64,000 bases of DNA from Novosphingobium sp. PhB165 (GTDB lineage Bacteria; Pseudomonadota; Alphaproteobacteria; Sphingomonadales; Sphingomonadaceae), in assembly GCF_004341845.1 (NCBI RefSeq), contig NZ_SLVB01000005.1, positions 372,001 through 436,000 on the forward strand, in the 5' to 3' direction. Numbering within the stretch: position 1 is the stretch's first letter; each line of letters opens with the position of its first letter. Shown here piece after piece: positions 27,520 through 35,912 of the stretch. The position numbers were made by a program, and so were the translations under genes. The notes below the pieces were generated by a model. The model was not told the origin of the DNA and ran no database searches. It worked only from the letters and a program-made list of their open reading frames with translations.

Positions 27520-28194
27520 ATGCAGCGGATCGACATCTTCCTGACCAGCGAACTCTCCGGGGGGCTCGCCGCCTTCCGGCATGACGACTTCGATGTCGTG
27601 CTGCACCGCTGGAGCGACTTTGCCGAGCTTCCGCTGCTGGAAGGCGCGCTCTGGCTCTTTATCGACTGGGTGCTGCCGGAAATGTCGGGCCTTGAACTGT
27701 GCCGCCGCCTGCGCGCCGATCCGCTGACGCAGACCGCGCACGTGACCATGGTGCTGGAGGAAGACAACCAGGAGGATCGCAAGCGCGCGCTGCGTATGGG
27801 CGCGGACGACTATATCGTCGGCCCGCTGACCCGCGCGACGCTGCTGGATCGCGTGCTGGGCGCCAGTATCGGCGAACAGGAAAGCACCGGTCTGCGCGTG
27901 CTGGCGCAAGGCGAACTGACGGTGGACGTGGCCGCGTTTCAGGCCCGCTGGCAAGGCAAGCCGATCTCGCTGATGCCCAACGAACTGCGCTTGCTGCGCT
28001 ATTTCATCGAGCATCCCGGCCGCGTGTTCACCCGCACCCAGCTGATCGCCGCGCTCGGCAAGCAGGAACCGGCGGTGGACGAGCGCACCGTGGACGTCTG
28101 GATCGGCCGCCTGCGCCGCGCGCTCAAGGGTGTGGGGGCGGGCAATCCGCTGCGCACCGTGCGCTCGTTGGGGTACGTTTTCGACACGGTATGA
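27520..28194 (+). CDS. atypical OmpR-type response regulator
   Basis: 224 residues. The C-terminal winged helix is normal (KPISLMPNELRLLRYFIEHP, RTVDVWIGRLRRAL, LRTVRSLGYVFDTV). The receiver keeps an Asp at about 49 (FIDWVLPEMSG) but lacks the N-terminal acidic pair (it reads IFLTSELSG), the switch Thr/Ser, and the conserved Lys, which is replaced by Gly at about 101 (DDYIVGPLT). Phosphorylation in the usual way is therefore doubtful. No kinase gene is adjacent. Confidence 0.88.
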   Translation: MQRIDIFLTSELSGGLAAFRHDDFDVVLHRWSDFAELPLLEGALWLFIDWVLPEMSGLELCRRLRADPLTQTAHVTMVLEEDNQEDRKRALRMGADDYIVGPLTRATLLDRVLGASIGEQESTGLRVLAQGELTVDVAAFQARWQGKPISLMPNELRLLRYFIEHPGRVFTRTQLIAALGKQEPAVDERTVDVWIGRLRRALKGVGAGNPLRTVRSLGYVFDTV

Positions 28195-28201
28195 GCGGGG
28201 C

Positions 28202-29137
28202 TCACGCGCCCAGCTTGATCTTTCCTCTGGCTATCCGGCGGAAGACCTCGGCCGGGTAGAACTCCTGATTGTCGCCCCAGTAGGTTTCGCCGGCGACATC
28301 CCATTTTTCGAGCGACCAGACCACGGTGTGATCGGTGTAGCCGGTGAACACCAGCCCGGGCTCGATGATCCCGGTCGCGGTGATCTGCCGGCCCATGGTG
28401 TCGGTGCCTTCGAAGACCACGCGGCTGGGTCCGAAGTGGCCGTATTCGAGCACCGTGCGCTTGCCCGATGCGAGTGACGCCATGACGCCGTCCCGCATCA
28501 GGAAGCCGCCCATCGTCTGCACTTCGCGGGCCTTGCCAATACATAGCGTCAGGAAGCTGCCGCTCTCGCCGATGCCCCAGAAATAGCCACCGGTCGGCCA
28601 GTGCTCGGTGTCGTAGGGGCCGGACGAACAGTCCCGCATGGACCAACAGTCAATTGGATAGAGTTCGCTGCCGCGCCGGATCGTGCCGGTCATCCGGCCT
28701 GGCTGCTCGATATGATAGGCGGCGGTCTTTGCCTGATCGGGATCGCCGGTTTCCATCCGGTGATGCGGGCCCACGGCCTCCCAGAGGAGATCCATGCGGA
28801 ACCCGTCCCGGTCGTAGTCGATCTTGTACCGCCGCAGCGGCTCCACAACCTTGACGGAGAGCGAATTGCGGGCCGTTACCTCGAACTTCCCGGCACCATC
28901 CGGGATCGCCTGCAAGTGGCTCCAGTTGTAATAGAGGCAGTTCCACTGCGTGGTTCCGGTACGATCCCACAGCACCGGGCCGCCGTTCAGCAGGCCCATG
29001 TTGGGCCGGAAGAAATGCTGGATCAGGCCGTGAATGCCGCGTTCCGGGATCGAGACGGAGAACCAGCTGTTCTCGTTCCAGTAGGGATTGTCGTCAGCGC
29101 CGTCGCTGAAGCGGTCTGCGGCGGGAAGTTCGGTCAC
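28202..29137 (-). CDS. CrtC/AttH-like (DUF7064-type) protein
   Basis: 311 residues, no signal peptide. It appears to have the two beta-barrel halves of the hydroxyneurosporene-hydratase/AttH-like group: NENSWFSVSIPERGIHGLIQ and NGGPVLWDRTGTTQW in the first; GEYWG-like SGPYDTEHWPTGGYFWGIG, HFGPSRVVFEGTDTMG and VWSLEKWDVAGETYWGDNQE in the second. Members are often found near sterol or terpenoid catabolic genes. The family call rests on my reading of motifs. The SnoaL-like gene is divergent from it. Confidence 0.6.
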   Translation of the reverse strand: MTELPAADRFSDGADDNPYWNENSWFSVSIPERGIHGLIQHFFRPNMGLLNGGPVLWDRTGTTQWNCLYYNWSHLQAIPDGAGKFEVTARNSLSVKVVEPLRRYKIDYDRDGFRMDLLWEAVGPHHRMETGDPDQAKTAAYHIEQPGRMTGTIRRGSELYPIDCWSMRDCSSGPYDTEHWPTGGYFWGIGESGSFLTLCIGKAREVQTMGGFLMRDGVMASLASGKRTVLEYGHFGPSRVVFEGTDTMGRQITATGIIEPGLVFTGYTDHTVVWSLEKWDVAGETYWGDNQEFYPAEVFRRIARGKIKLGA

Positions 29138-29310
29138 CTGTCACATTCTCCGGTCTCGAAAGCGAGCCGGAACTCTCTGCGCGCATTGGCCGGTCAGGCG
29201 AACGCATGCCCGGGAAGGCTGTCTTGACCATGCGTGCAGCGCGGCCGGATCGGGCTCGACCTGCCGGAAGGCGCGTTCGTACTGCGGATCCCGTGAGGAC
29301 GGAGGCAATC

Positions 29311-29763
29311 TTGGACAGAATAGCAAGGCTGGAAGCCATCGAGGACATCCGCGCCCTCAAGGCGAAATACTTCCGGTGCATGGACTGCAAGCTGTGGGAC
29401 GAGCTGCCCTCTGTTTTCACCCGCGACATGACCGTCGTGACCCCGGCGGGGGACATCTATTCGGAAGGCGGGGCGAACTATGCCGCCAGTCTTCGGCACA
29501 GTCTGGAGCATGCAGTGTCGTGCCATCAGGGGCTGACGGCCGAGATCGAGATCGTCGATGCGGCGAATGCCCGTGCGATCTGGGCGATGCAGGACGTGAT
29601 CGAATGGGAAGATCGCCATCCCCGGCAGGGCTGGAAGAGCATCCTGGGGCGCGGCCATTATCACGAGACCTACCGCCACGAAGACGGTGCGTGGCGCATC
29701 GCGACCTTGAGCCTGACGCGGCTGCGGCTCGATATCGAATGGCCGGAAGACGGCGCTCAATAG
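29311..29763 (+). CDS. SnoaL/NTF2-like protein
   Basis: 150 residues. The alpha+beta cone fold of SnoaL-like cyclases and dehydratases is suggested by AIEDIRALKAKYFRCMDCKL, WDELPSVFTRDMTVVTPAG, IEIVDAANARAIWAMQDVIE and GHYHETYRHEDGAWRIATLS. TTG at 29311 is chosen since GGAGG lies 5 bases before it; an in-frame GTG at 29293 is an alternative, and the open frame to 29206 looks spurious. It is divergent from the CrtC/AttH-like gene, a pairing that suggests a shared pathway on a hydrophobic substrate. Confidence 0.8.
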   Translation: MDRIARLEAIEDIRALKAKYFRCMDCKLWDELPSVFTRDMTVVTPAGDIYSEGGANYAASLRHSLEHAVSCHQGLTAEIEIVDAANARAIWAMQDVIEWEDRHPRQGWKSILGRGHYHETYRHEDGAWRIATLSLTRLRLDIEWPEDGAQ

Positions 29764-29772
29764 GCGGCTTTT

Positions 29773-30174
29773 TTACTTCTTCTTTTTCGTCGTTGCCGCA
29801 GCTGCCGGTTTCGCGCCGGGGCAGGCCCATGCCTTGCGCGTTGCTGCATAGACTTGCGAGGAGGCGGAGGCGTTGCGGGTCTCCGGATTGTCGCGCAAGT
29901 AGGCGACCGTGACATCCTTGAGCTGGCTGATCGTCACGTCCGGCGGGATGCAGCTCTTGAGCTTGGCGGCTTCCCGCGTGGTGTTGAAGGCATCGACCGC
30001 GCCGGTGATATAGGCGAGGCACTGATAGGCGCTCTCGACATAGCCCTTGTCGCCCTTTTCGGCGGTGCAGACGTCGTAGAGTTCGTTGCCGCTGTAAAAC
30101 CCCGCATCGGCGGCCACGGGGATCAGCCCGAAAGGCACCACGGCGGCGATGCAGGCCAGGTATCTGGGTTTCAT
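29773..30174 (-). CDS. Rap1a/Tai-family exported protein
   Basis: 133 residues. Signal peptide (MKPRYLACIAAVVPFGLIPV, cleavage after ADA), then GNELYDVCTAEKGDKGYVES, CLAYITGAVDAF and SCIPPDVTISQLKDVTVAYL, the pattern of the Rap1a/Tai domain with its paired cysteines. Serratia Rap1a proteins are periplasmic immunity proteins for T6SS effectors, but most family members are of unknown role, and no toxin gene lies here. A Lys tail (TTKKKK) ends the protein. ATG at 30174 is the start that opens directly on the signal peptide. Confidence 0.82.
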   Translation of the reverse strand: MKPRYLACIAAVVPFGLIPVAADAGFYSGNELYDVCTAEKGDKGYVESAYQCLAYITGAVDAFNTTREAAKLKSCIPPDVTISQLKDVTVAYLRDNPETRNASASSQVYAATRKAWACPGAKPAAAATTKKKK

Positions 30175-30357
30175 GCGCGAGTCTCTCCAGCCAAGGTGCA
30201 AACACTTGAGGCAAATGGAGAGCCCGTCAATAACCGCTCTGCGGCGATGGCATCCGACGGCGCGGAAAATGCGGCCATCGAATGATAGACAGAGCATGAT
30301 CCGCTTCCGTTTGAACGGATCATGCTCTGCTTGCACCTCACGGCGCGGGTGGACCTA

Positions 30358-30936
30358 TCAGCCGCCCAGCAGGCCGGAAGTCTGGGCCAGCAGCCAGAGG
30401 CCGATCACCAGGAACAGCAGCGCGGCCACCGTGCGGACCATGCCCAGCGGAACCCGCTTGATAAGCGCATCGCCAAGGAACACGGCGGGCACATTGGCGA
30501 TCATCATGCCCAGCGTGGTGCCGGCCATGACCGGCAGAACGCTCTGGAAGCGGGCGCCCAGCGCAATCGTGGCGATCTGCGTCTTGTCGCCCATTTCGAC
30601 CAGGAAGAAGGCGATCGCGGTCGTCAGGAAGGGGCCGAAGCGGCTGGGCTTGGGCGCTTCGTCATCATCGAACTTGTCGGGAACCAGCGTCCAGGCGGCC
30701 ATGGCGATGAAGCTGAAGGCAATCAGGTAGCGGAACCAGTGGCCCTCAAGGAAGGCAGCGGCCTGTTCGCCGACCAGTGCGGCCAGGAAGTGATTGGCCA
30801 GCGTCGCCACGAAAATGCCGCCGACAATCGGCCAGGGCCGCTTGAAACGCGTGGCAAGGAGGATGGCGAGCAGCTGGGTCTTGTCGCCGATCTCGGCGAG
30901 GGCGACGACGGCGGTCGACGTAAGCAGGGCTTCCAA
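30358..30936 (-). CDS. GDT1/TMEM165-family (UPF0016) cation transporter
   Basis: 192 residues, six predicted membrane helices in two homologous halves, each with the family signature: LAEIGDKTQLLA and LVEMGDKTQIA. Bacterial members export manganese. TTG at 30936 is chosen: GGAG lies 8 bases upstream and the open frame beyond it runs into the riboswitch. Control by the manganese-sensing yybP-ykoY element upstream strongly supports Mn(II) efflux from the cytoplasm. Confidence 0.93.
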   Translation of the reverse strand: MEALLTSTAVVALAEIGDKTQLLAILLATRFKRPWPIVGGIFVATLANHFLAALVGEQAAAFLEGHWFRYLIAFSFIAMAAWTLVPDKFDDDEAPKPSRFGPFLTTAIAFFLVEMGDKTQIATIALGARFQSVLPVMAGTTLGMMIANVPAVFLGDALIKRVPLGMVRTVAALLFLVIGLWLLAQTSGLLGG

Positions 30937-30946
30937 GGCGAATTCT

Positions 30947-30993
30947 CCGGGCCGGGCGACAGACAAGACAATAGCGCGGCAGAACCCGCCCGG
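30947..30993 (-). promoter_or_regulatory. probable riboswitch expression platform (SD-sequestering stem)
   Basis: CCGGGCG (reverse strand of 30987-30993) can pair with CGCCCGG (reverse strand of 30952-30958), and the stem runs into the CCCGGAG that holds the GGAG ribosome site. The same 7-mer CCGGGCG occurs in the aptamer's 3' strand (31022-31028), so the two pairings are mutually exclusive. This is an inferred switch. Confidence 0.5.
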
Positions 30994-31012
30994 CCGGACG
31001 GAGCTGCAACGC

Positions 31013-31124
31013 CATTGGTCTCGCCCGGACGGTCTTTTCCGTCCTCCTGTGCGCCACGGTCTCTCGACCAAGTATGTTGACGACAGGTCCCGCGCGGGAA
31101 ACGCGGGCGGCTACTCCCCAGATG
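31013..31124 (-). ncRNA. yybP-ykoY manganese riboswitch aptamer
   Basis: Read on the minus strand the element shows the conserved landmarks of this class: GGGGAGTAGCC near the 5' end, GTCAACATACTTGG in the second conserved strand, and GGGCGAGACCAATGG closing the 3' side. P1 pairs CATCTGG with CCAATG (one bulged C). Two further hairpins are GGTC-GAGA-GACC and GGACGG/CCGTCC. It precedes a GDT1-type transporter gene by 77 bases. The class senses Mn(II) and turns on exporters. Confidence 0.92.
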
Positions 31125-31180
31125 ACGCCACGCCCTTACCCGGGGGCGGGCGTGGAGGCAAAAGAAAAAAGACGGCGGGA

Positions 31181-31218
31181 AAAAGAGGGCCCGGTCGCGA
31201 TGGTCGCGGCCGGGCCCT
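31181..31218 (-). terminator. rho-independent terminator of the TonB receptor gene
   Basis: On the minus strand GGGCCCGGCCGCGACC and GGTCGCGACCGGGCCC-like arms form a strong stem followed by TCTTTTTC. A second hairpin (CCGGAGG/CCTCCGG) lies at 31231-31251, between it and the receptor stop. Confidence 0.85.
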
Positions 31219-31264
31219 TCAAGGATAGTCCGGAGGGTCAGGGTCCTCCGGGTGAGAGAAGCGA

Positions 31265-33964
31265 TCAGAACTTGGCCGAGGCCGAGATCGTGAAGACGCG
31301 GCCAAGGTCGTACGTGTTGTAGTCCACCCGGCCGTCTTCCATTTGCTGGTATTCCTGATGACCGCGACCGGTGAGGTTGCGGCCTTCGAACTTCAGCTCG
31401 ATTTCCTTGTTCTCGGAGAGCCTGATGCCCTGCCGCACCACCAGATCGATGGTGAGGCCCGGATTCTCGACCACGTCCGGCTGGCCGGAGTTGGCCAGAC
31501 CGCGGCTGACCGCGCGCTTGCTGGCGTAGTTGAACAGCAGCGTCTGCTGCGAGAGGTGGTCGGTGTCCTCCAGCCCGATCTGCACGTTGCCGATATGCTT
31601 CGACTGGCCGGTCAGCGGGGCGCCGTTCATGAAGTAGTCGGTGGCGAGCGAGGTGGCGGTACCGGCGCCGTAGATCCGCACGGTATCGGTATCGGAGACC
31701 TTCAGTTCCGACTTGGTGAAGGTGTAGTTGCCGAGCAGCAGCAAGCGGCGCGTCTCGAAGAACTTGCCCATGCTTTCGAGGCGCACGTACTTCTGCGCTT
31801 CCAGTTCGACGCCGTAGAGGTTGGCCTTGGGCGCGTTACCGTAAGAGGTGATGAAGCTTTCCGAACCGGTCAGGAACGATTCGATCGGCTTGTTGATGCG
31901 CTTGAAGAAGCCGCCAAGCGACACGCGCTGTTCGGGCGCGAAGTACCATTCCCACCGGGCCTCGGCATTATAGAGCTGGCTGTCCACGAGGAACGGGTTG
32001 CCTTGATAGGTGCGGTTGGTGTCGGGATCGAAGTACGGTTGATAGAGCAGCTCGCGGAACTGCGGGCGGGCGATGGTCTTGGACGCGCTGGCGCGGACCT
32101 GCATGCCGGGCTGGACTTCGTAAGTCAGCGTCAGCGCGGGCAGGAAGTACTCGTTCTTGAGGTCGGTGGGCTGCGAAGCCGCCTGGCCGACCGGGCGCAG
32201 GATCGTCGAAAGCTTGGCGTATTCCCAGCGCACGCCAAGGTCGAAACTCAGCGCGTCGGTGATCTCGCCGTCCAGCTTTCCGTAGAAGGCGTGGTTGAGC
32301 AGCCGCGAATCGAACACCGAAGTCGCCGCATCGGGCTCGCGCAGTTCGAGGCCGTAGTTCACGCCGTTGTCGATCAGGTACCAGGTGCCCGGCTGGAGCA
32401 GCACGTCAAGGCGTAGCAGGCCGAAGTTCGAGATCTGGTTCTGGTCGCCATAGGCATAGACGCCCAGCGAACGGCGGGAATTGGTGCGCGAGTTGATCTG
32501 GTAGGAATAGCCCACCGTACCCGTCCAGCCCGGCACGAACATGTGGCTCAGGTCGGCCCCGGCGGACCACACGTTCTCGTTCAGGCGCGAGAAGGTGATG
32601 GTCGTCGGCTCCTGATTGCCATTGCCCAGCCGGTTGACGAAATCGGCACCGAACTGGTCGGTGTCGGTATTGGTGCGCAAGTATTCGGCGGTGATTTCGA
32701 ACGGGGCGAGGCGCTTGGAGTTGGCGTAGCCGGCGCGCACGTCGATCGTGGTGTTGTCGGCCGGTTTGAATTCACCGACGAACTGGGTGTCGATCAACTG
32801 GCGTTCGTACCAGGCCGTGGTCTGGTTCATGTAATCGGCCTGCGCGTTGTTTTCGCGGTGACCGATGCGCAGGCCCGTGTGCTTGTCGGTGTCGTGAATG
32901 TACACGTTGGTCCAGCGGATCGAGTTCTCACCCCATTCCAGACCGAGGCCCAGCAGGGCATTGCCGACAATGCGGTTGTCGGTGTTCACTGCGGTGAAAT
33001 CCTCGAACAGCTGCTGGGACGTCAGGCCCTGCGCGCGCTGCTGGGTGATCTGCTTGGTCTGCGTCTTGTTCGAGTACCCGGCCGCGCCGATCACGCCGAG
33101 AGTACCCCAGCCGAGATCGAACTTGGCGCCGGCCGACAGGTCGGCGGACCAGTTCGGCTGGGTGTGGTCGACCCGCTGGATCACCGCGTTGCGGCCGTTG
33201 ACCAGCAATCCGCCCAGTTGCTGGGCCAAGTCGCTGGTGGGATTGATGACCTGATCGCTGTTGAAATAGTCCTGCAGGGCCGAGGGGATCGAACGGTTGC
33301 CGTTGTCCCAGCCCGTCCAGTCGGTCTTCGAGCCGTAATACGTGTAGCTCAGCTGGTTGGTCGTCTCGGTGTCCCAGCCGATGCCGCCGCCGATTTCCAG
33401 GAAGTTCTTGTCCGGAATCGCCTTGGTGGTGAGGTTGATCACGCCGCCGCCGAATTCACCGGGGAAGTTCGCCGAATAGCTCTTCTGCACGAGCGAGGAC
33501 GCCACGATGCTGGTCGGGAAGAGGTCGAGCGGCACCACGCGCTTGAGCGGTTCGGGGCTCGGCAGGGGGGAGCCGTTGAGCAAGGCCAGCGAATACCGGT
33601 CGCCAAGGCCGCGCACATAGACATAGCCGTTGCCCACCACCGACAGGCCGGTGACGCGGCCGAGCGCGCCGGCAATGTCGCCTTCGCCGGTGCGGGCGAT
33701 TTCCTCGGTGGAAAGGACCGAGATCACCTGCGGCGCGGTGCGCATCGCGTTGCGGCTGCGCTGGCCGGTGACGATGATGGCGCCGCCGGGCACCGAGATT
33801 TCGGGAGCCTGGCCTTCCGCTTCGGCCTCGGTTTCAACCGATGCGGAGGGCGGGGCGGGGCTCTCGGGAGCGGGAGGTGTGCTGCTGTCCTGTGCCCACG
33901 CCAGCGACGGCGTGAGGATCGTGGTGGAAAGCAGCAGCAACGAGGCGAGCCGCGGCTTGGTCAT
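31265..33964 (-). CDS. TonB-dependent outer-membrane receptor, large
   Basis: 899 residues. Signal peptide (cleavage after AWA), Pro/Glu-rich linker, TonB-box-like GGAIIVTGQRSRNAMRTAPQ, plug domain with VGNGYVYVRGLGDRYSLALL and NFPGEFGGGVINLTTK, then the barrel ending TISASAKF. Start at 33964 has AGGGGGA 7 bases upstream; the longer frame to 34450 reads antisense codons of the lipoprotein gene. It lies 102 bases after the lipoprotein gene on the same strand, so the two are probably one unit, as in receptor/surface-lipoprotein uptake pairs. Confidence 0.94.
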   Translation of the reverse strand: MTKPRLASLLLLSTTILTPSLAWAQDSSTPPAPESPAPPSASVETEAEAEGQAPEISVPGGAIIVTGQRSRNAMRTAPQVISVLSTEEIARTGEGDIAGALGRVTGLSVVGNGYVYVRGLGDRYSLALLNGSPLPSPEPLKRVVPLDLFPTSIVASSLVQKSYSANFPGEFGGGVINLTTKAIPDKNFLEIGGGIGWDTETTNQLSYTYYGSKTDWTGWDNGNRSIPSALQDYFNSDQVINPTSDLAQQLGGLLVNGRNAVIQRVDHTQPNWSADLSAGAKFDLGWGTLGVIGAAGYSNKTQTKQITQQRAQGLTSQQLFEDFTAVNTDNRIVGNALLGLGLEWGENSIRWTNVYIHDTDKHTGLRIGHRENNAQADYMNQTTAWYERQLIDTQFVGEFKPADNTTIDVRAGYANSKRLAPFEITAEYLRTNTDTDQFGADFVNRLGNGNQEPTTITFSRLNENVWSAGADLSHMFVPGWTGTVGYSYQINSRTNSRRSLGVYAYGDQNQISNFGLLRLDVLLQPGTWYLIDNGVNYGLELREPDAATSVFDSRLLNHAFYGKLDGEITDALSFDLGVRWEYAKLSTILRPVGQAASQPTDLKNEYFLPALTLTYEVQPGMQVRASASKTIARPQFRELLYQPYFDPDTNRTYQGNPFLVDSQLYNAEARWEWYFAPEQRVSLGGFFKRINKPIESFLTGSESFITSYGNAPKANLYGVELEAQKYVRLESMGKFFETRRLLLLGNYTFTKSELKVSDTDTVRIYGAGTATSLATDYFMNGAPLTGQSKHIGNVQIGLEDTDHLSQQTLLFNYASKRAVSRGLANSGQPDVVENPGLTIDLVVRQGIRLSENKEIELKFEGRNLTGRGHQEYQQMEDGRVDYNTYDLGRVFTISASAKF

Positions 33965-34065
33965 GTCTGGTCCCCCTGGAACGCGTAGGATGTCGTTGAG
34001 GCTTTGGAGTGTGACAAAGGGGGCGGCCCGCGATGGACCACCCCCCGAAGTCACGGGTGGCCCGT

Positions 34066-35682
34066 TCAGGTCGTCGGCAGCGAGGTGCAGCTGGCGTTCG
34101 AACCGAAGTTGGCGGTCGAGTTGTCGCAGGTCCAACCCTTGTACCAGGTGTCCGAAGCGTTCGCGACGGCGCCGATATAGGCGACATTGTCGAAGAAGCT
34201 GGAGAGCGTGGTGAGGTTGGCGTAAGCGGTGCGTGCACTCTCGTTCGCGCCGTTGACGAAGGTGCTCGTCAGCGTCGAGGTGAAGGTGTCGCTGTTGTTG
34301 GTGCCTGCGGCGAACATGGACTGGGCGGTGCCGGCGGCATAAGTGCCGGTGTCCAGATACTTCGTCGCGTTGCAGGTCATGACCACCGAATTGGCGGTGA
34401 ACGTCGCCTGATCCGCAGGATTCGCGCCCGAGCCGTTGACGCGGATGCACTCGTTGTTCGGCGTGTAGATGATGCCGTTGACGAGCGCGATGTCGGCGTT
34501 GCCGCGGATCAGCAGCGAGGCCTTGTCATTGCTGTCGTTGTTCGAGCTGGCCGAAGGCTGGATCATCGTGAAGTTCGCGATGGTCGTCTTCTGGCGGGGG
34601 AACTGCGCTTCGAAGCCGTCGGAGTCGGCTTCGACCAAGGCGTCGCCGCCGCCATTGCGCTGGAGCAGCAGGACGTACTGGAAGGCACCCTGAAGGCCGG
34701 TGTCGATATCAAGGCTGTCATCGTCGGCGTTGACCGAGATGTAGTGCTTGAAGTTCACCGCGCCGCCGAAGAACTCGGCGCCGTCGTCCGAACTGTTGAC
34801 CGACTGGAAGTAATCGAGCGTGGTACCGGTGCCGACGCCTTCGGCGGTCAGCGACTGGAGTTCCTTGCCGTTGCCCAGGATGAAGCCCGAGTAGCGGATC
34901 TGCACGTACTTCATGGCACCGGCGCTGTAGGTGTTGTCGCTGCCGCCGAAGACGGCCTTGTTGGCCGAGCCTTCGGTGTCGCGTTCGCAGGTGCCGTTGC
35001 CGGTCGGGGTGGTGGCGGCCGCGCCGTAGTTGCAGTCCGTCACCTTGCCGCGGCCAAGCAGCACGACGCCGCCCCACTGGCCCTGCGAGGAATCGTCGTT
35101 CGTGCCGACGACATTGTCGCGGCTGGTGAAGATGATCGGCTTGGTGGCGGTGCCGACAGCGTTGATCTTGTTGCCGCGGTTGACGGCGAGCCAGGCCGGC
35201 TCGGCAGAGTTTTCGCCGTAAACGATCACGCCCGGATCAATCGTCAAGGTGACGTTGGTATCCGCCGACAGGACCTTGCTCTTGCAGCTGGCGGTGGTGG
35301 TCGTGAACGTCGCGGAGGCCGTCGGCGCCGCAAAGCCGCCATCGCAGCCGACGTCGACGCGACCATTGAGGCGGTAGATTACGCCGGTAACCTTGGGAAG
35401 CGTGGCGTTGACGTCAACCAGCGCCGGCAGCGTGCAGACGCGCCAGCTGCCCTGCGGGACGGTGAGGACGCCGCTGTCGGTCAGGCCGCCGGTGGCGTTG
35501 AAGCTGGGGCAGCTTGCCGCCGCAACGACGGTGCCCGGCGTCGGTGTCGGCGTGGGCGAGGGGGTTGGCGTCGGATTGTTGATCACGATGCTGCCTGCGC
35601 CCGGCGAGGAGATGTCGTCGGCACCGCAACCGGCGAGAGCAAGAGCGCTGCACCCAAGCAGCATGCCATGAATAGTCTTCAC
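34066..35682 (-). CDS. large surface-type lipoprotein, predicted beta-helix
   Basis: 538 residues. Lipobox LALAGC (Cys about 19), a Pro/Thr linker (PTPTPSPTPTPTP), then a beta-rich region with Asn/Gly/Asp turns (GQWGGVVLLGRG, YVQIRYSGFILGNGKELQSL, DDGAEFFGGAVNFKHYIS) like right-handed beta-helix proteins. It is followed by a TonB receptor and preceded by Pho-box-like sites. In kind and setting it recalls Caulobacter ElpS, a phosphate-starvation-induced secreted lipoprotein; I could not check homology. Probable role: capture or processing of a phosphorus-containing nutrient at the cell surface. Confidence 0.85.
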   Translation of the reverse strand: MKTIHGMLLGCSALALAGCGADDISSPGAGSIVINNPTPTPSPTPTPTPGTVVAAASCPSFNATGGLTDSGVLTVPQGSWRVCTLPALVDVNATLPKVTGVIYRLNGRVDVGCDGGFAAPTASATFTTTTASCKSKVLSADTNVTLTIDPGVIVYGENSAEPAWLAVNRGNKINAVGTATKPIIFTSRDNVVGTNDDSSQGQWGGVVLLGRGKVTDCNYGAAATTPTGNGTCERDTEGSANKAVFGGSDNTYSAGAMKYVQIRYSGFILGNGKELQSLTAEGVGTGTTLDYFQSVNSSDDGAEFFGGAVNFKHYISVNADDDSLDIDTGLQGAFQYVLLLQRNGGGDALVEADSDGFEAQFPRQKTTIANFTMIQPSASSNNDSNDKASLLIRGNADIALVNGIIYTPNNECIRVNGSGANPADQATFTANSVVMTCNATKYLDTGTYAAGTAQSMFAAGTNNSDTFTSTLTSTFVNGANESARTAYANLTTLSSFFDNVAYIGAVANASDTWYKGWTCDNSTANFGSNASCTSLPTT

Positions 35683-35759
35683 GTGAATTTCCCCCCTTGG
35701 ACAGGTCGGTACGAAACGGCGAGTCCGTTTTCGTTGTCAGGGGCGTGTAGGTTGATGAA

Positions 35760-35788
35760 GTGACACTTTGTTGGCGTCACGGTGACAG
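35760..35788 (-). promoter_or_regulatory. Pho-box-like half sites, 22 bases apart
   Basis: On the minus strand CTGTCAC and GTGTCAC occur exactly 22 bases (two 11-base periods) apart, 80-105 bases before the lipoprotein start. PhoB binds 7-base TGTCA-type repeats at 11-base spacing. Supportive but not decisive alone. Confidence 0.4.
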
Positions 35789-35802
35789 AAATATACCGAT
35801 TG

Positions 35803-35820
35803 ATGACCGTGATATGACAA
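35803..35820 (-). promoter_or_regulatory. candidate Pho box upstream of lipoprotein/TonB receptor
   Basis: The minus strand reads TTGTCAT-ATCA-CGGTCAT: two 7-mers at 11-base spacing, each one mismatch (TTGTCAT) or two (CGGTCAT) from CTGTCAT. It lies about 120 bases upstream of the lipoprotein start, a usual place for PhoB activation. Confidence 0.55.
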
Positions 35821-35894
35821 TTGCTGTGCGATGCAGGCGCGCAGCGGCCTCGAAGTGGCGGCGACTCGCGATTGTCTGGTCGCTTCACGCGTTA

Positions 35895-35912
35895 ATTGCA
35901 GTTTTATGACAC
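35895..35912 (-). promoter_or_regulatory. second Pho-box-like site, between divergent genes
   Basis: The minus strand reads GTGTCAT-AAAA-CTGCAAT, close to the textbook CTGTCAT-AAAA-CTGTCAT. It lies 78 bases before the TPR gene start and could act in either direction. The gap 35683-35989 holds these sites and no gene. Confidence 0.45.

Noticed and set aside
29773-30174. Type VI secretion immunity gene suspected from the Rap1a/Tai domain
   Set aside because: No effector, tss or hcp gene is present in the window, and the domain is widespread in non-T6SS proteins.
33965-34450. N-terminal extension of the large TonB receptor frame
   Set aside because: It reads out-of-frame codons of the lipoprotein gene; a signal peptide and ribosome site are found at 33964.
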